Shown: in pieces, positions 4,102-5,070 of the stretch | Position numbering within the stretch: position 1 is the first letter of the stretch | Layout of the letters: each line of letters starts with the position of its first letter | From: CALBPI01 sp039814545 | GTDB taxonomy: Bacteria > Pseudomonadota > Gammaproteobacteria > Steroidobacterales > Woeseiaceae | Assembly: GCA_039814545.1 (NCBI GenBank) | Contig: JBCCBB010000133.1 | Location: 1 to 5,070 of the forward strand | Direction of reading: 5' to 3' | Length of the DNA: 5,070 bases | Program-made: the position numbers and the translations under genes | The notes under the pieces: generated by a model | Database searches by the model: none | The model's input: only the letters and a program-made list of their open reading frames with translations | What the model was told of the DNA's origin: nothing

Positions 4102-5070
4102 ATGGGGGCAACTGAGAACCCGATTCGCGCATTCTGCGAGGCGGCCATCGCTACGGCGCCGGAATTCAAATTGGGCGAGATCGACCTCGACGGGGTGACT
4201 TACCCCGTCTTCGAGAACGCACCGCCCACCCTGGGCGCGTTGTATGCGCACGCCGCCGCGACTTACGGCGACGACACGCTGATCGTCTACCAAGATCGGC
4301 GTATGAGCTTTGCCGAAGCCGATGCGGCGTCGCGTCAGGCCGCCGATGCCCTTCAGCGCACGGGCGTGAAGCCCGGCGATCCTGTGGCGATCGCCATGCG
4401 CAATCTGCCCGAGTGGATTCTCGCCTACATGGCCATCACGCGGCTCGGCGCCGTCGCCGTCCCCATGAATGCCTGGTGGCAAACCGCGGAGCTCGACTAC
4501 GCCTTTGGCGATTGCGGTGCGCGTGTCGTATTCGCGGACGTGCAGCGCGCCGAGCGGCTGGTCGCCATTGCTGGACCGCGCGGCCTAACCGTCATCACGG
4601 CCGACGGCGAAGCCGCGGGCGCGATGACCTGGGACGCGTTTGTCGCCACGGGTGATGCTGGGGCCGAGGTGCCGGGTGCTGCGCCCGATGATCTCGGCAC
4701 CATTTTCTACACGTCAGGTTCAACGGGTGCGCCCAAGGGCGTCATGACGACACACCGCGCCACAATCCAGGCGCTCATGGAGTGGGCGCTGTTGACGACG
4801 GCTGATCGCACCGTGCGCGGCGTGGGTCCTGCTGAAGGACGGCAGCTTGGTTTGCTCATGACCGTGCCGCTGTTTCACGTCACGGGTTGCAACGCGATGT
4901 TCCTGCTCTCGGTGTTGGGCGGACAGAAGATGGTGGTCATGCACCGTTGGAACGTCGACAAGGCACTCGAGCTCATCGAGACGGAGCACCTGACGGCATT
5001 CAACGGTGTGCCCAGCATGTCCTTCGAGCTGGCCCGTGCCGCGAAAGAGAGCGGGCGTGACCTGAGCTCA
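4102..5070 (+). CDS. AMP-forming acyl-CoA synthetase / ligase, N-terminal part (3' end outside window)
   Basis: The 323 residues in view belong to the ANL superfamily of adenylating enzymes, which activate a carboxylic acid with ATP to an acyl-AMP and then form the CoA thioester. Family members are usually 500-600 residues, so the C-terminal lid domain is missing. Seen are NLPEWILAYMAITRLGAVAVPMN (101-123), the ATP-binding P-loop FYTSGSTGAPKGV (202-214), the A4-type motif VPLFHVTGCN (255-264) and NGVPSM (301-306). The LFH and W-rich motifs resemble fatty-acyl-CoA ligases, but the substrate cannot be read from this part. ATG 4102 is supported by GGGGGAG (4089-4095) 6 bases upstream. The frame is open to the last base. 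The gene faces away from the lipid-remodelling genes; a link to them rests only on proximity and the phased repeats in its promoter. Confidence 0.93.
   Translation, partial: MGATENPIRAFCEAAIATAPEFKLGEIDLDGVTYPVFENAPPTLGALYAHAAATYGDDTLIVYQDRRMSFAEADAASRQAADALQRTGVKPGDPVAIAMRNLPEWILAYMAITRLGAVAVPMNAWWQTAELDYAFGDCGARVVFADVQRAERLVAIAGPRGLTVITADGEAAGAMTWDAFVATGDAGAEVPGAAPDDLGTIFYTSGSTGAPKGVMTTHRATIQALMEWALLTTADRTVRGVGPAEGRQLGLLMTVPLFHVTGCNAMFLLSVLGGQKMVVMHRWNVDKALELIETEHLTAFNGVPSMSFELARAAKESGRDLSS

Noticed and set aside
3804..4169. Minus-strand open frame of 121 residues in the intergenic region.
   Set aside because: It overlaps the start and ribosome site of the acyl-CoA synthetase, has no recognisable motif and no convincing ribosome site. 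Long open frames arise easily at this GC content.
4060..4989. Several open frames antisense to or overlapping the acyl-CoA synthetase.
   Set aside because: They mirror the strong third-position GC of the synthetase gene, and their translations are Arg/His/Ala-rich without domain features.

Overview
The window looks like chromosomal DNA from a GC-rich proteobacterium, probably a gammaproteobacterium. Composition, tight gene packing and protein styles all fit this, but nothing in the sequence fixes the genus. It holds six reasonably certain genes, two of them cut by the window edges, plus two related small genes. No tRNA, rRNA, CRISPR array or insertion sequence is visible.

Layout. (1) Positions 1-477 (+) hold the last third of glycerol kinase. 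(2) Positions 474-1541 (-) encode a GT-B family 4 glycosyltransferase whose stop codon interlocks with the glpK stop. (3) The 159-base gap at 1542-1700 is a divergent control region with PhoB-box-like repeats facing both ways. (4) Positions 1701-2285 (+) encode a compact PAP2 membrane phosphatase, followed by a strong hairpin terminator. (5) On the minus strand lie a calcineurin-like metallophosphoesterase (2556-3365), a third PhoB-box-like array upstream of it (3411-3450), and a ~61-residue small protein gene (2354-2539) directly downstream in the same operon. (6) A paralogue of that small gene (3526-3708, -) lies upstream of the phosphoesterase, separated from it by its own terminator. (7) A non-coding stretch of about 390 bases ends in a promoter-like region with 11-base phased repeats. 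(8) Positions 4102-5070 (+) encode the N-terminal part of an AMP-forming acyl-CoA synthetase, cut by the window end.

How the genes may work together. The phosphoesterase belongs to the family usually annotated as UDP-2,3-diacylglucosamine diphosphatase, but it carries GNHD rather than the GNRD of true LpxH. The same broad family includes PlcP, the phospholipase C-type enzyme of phosphate-starvation lipid remodelling, which is often found with a family 4 glycosyltransferase (Agt) that glycosylates diacylglycerol. Here a GT4, a PAP2 phosphatase and a PlcP-like phosphoesterase each have 11-base-phased CTGTCAT-type repeats at the position of a PhoB-dependent promoter. My reading is a PhoB-controlled module that strips phosphate headgroups from phospholipids to give diacylglycerol and then builds phosphorus-free glycolipids. 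The two small paralogous proteins flanking the phosphoesterase are the least explained part. Their ends are highly conserved and their middles divergent, and I do not recognise the family.
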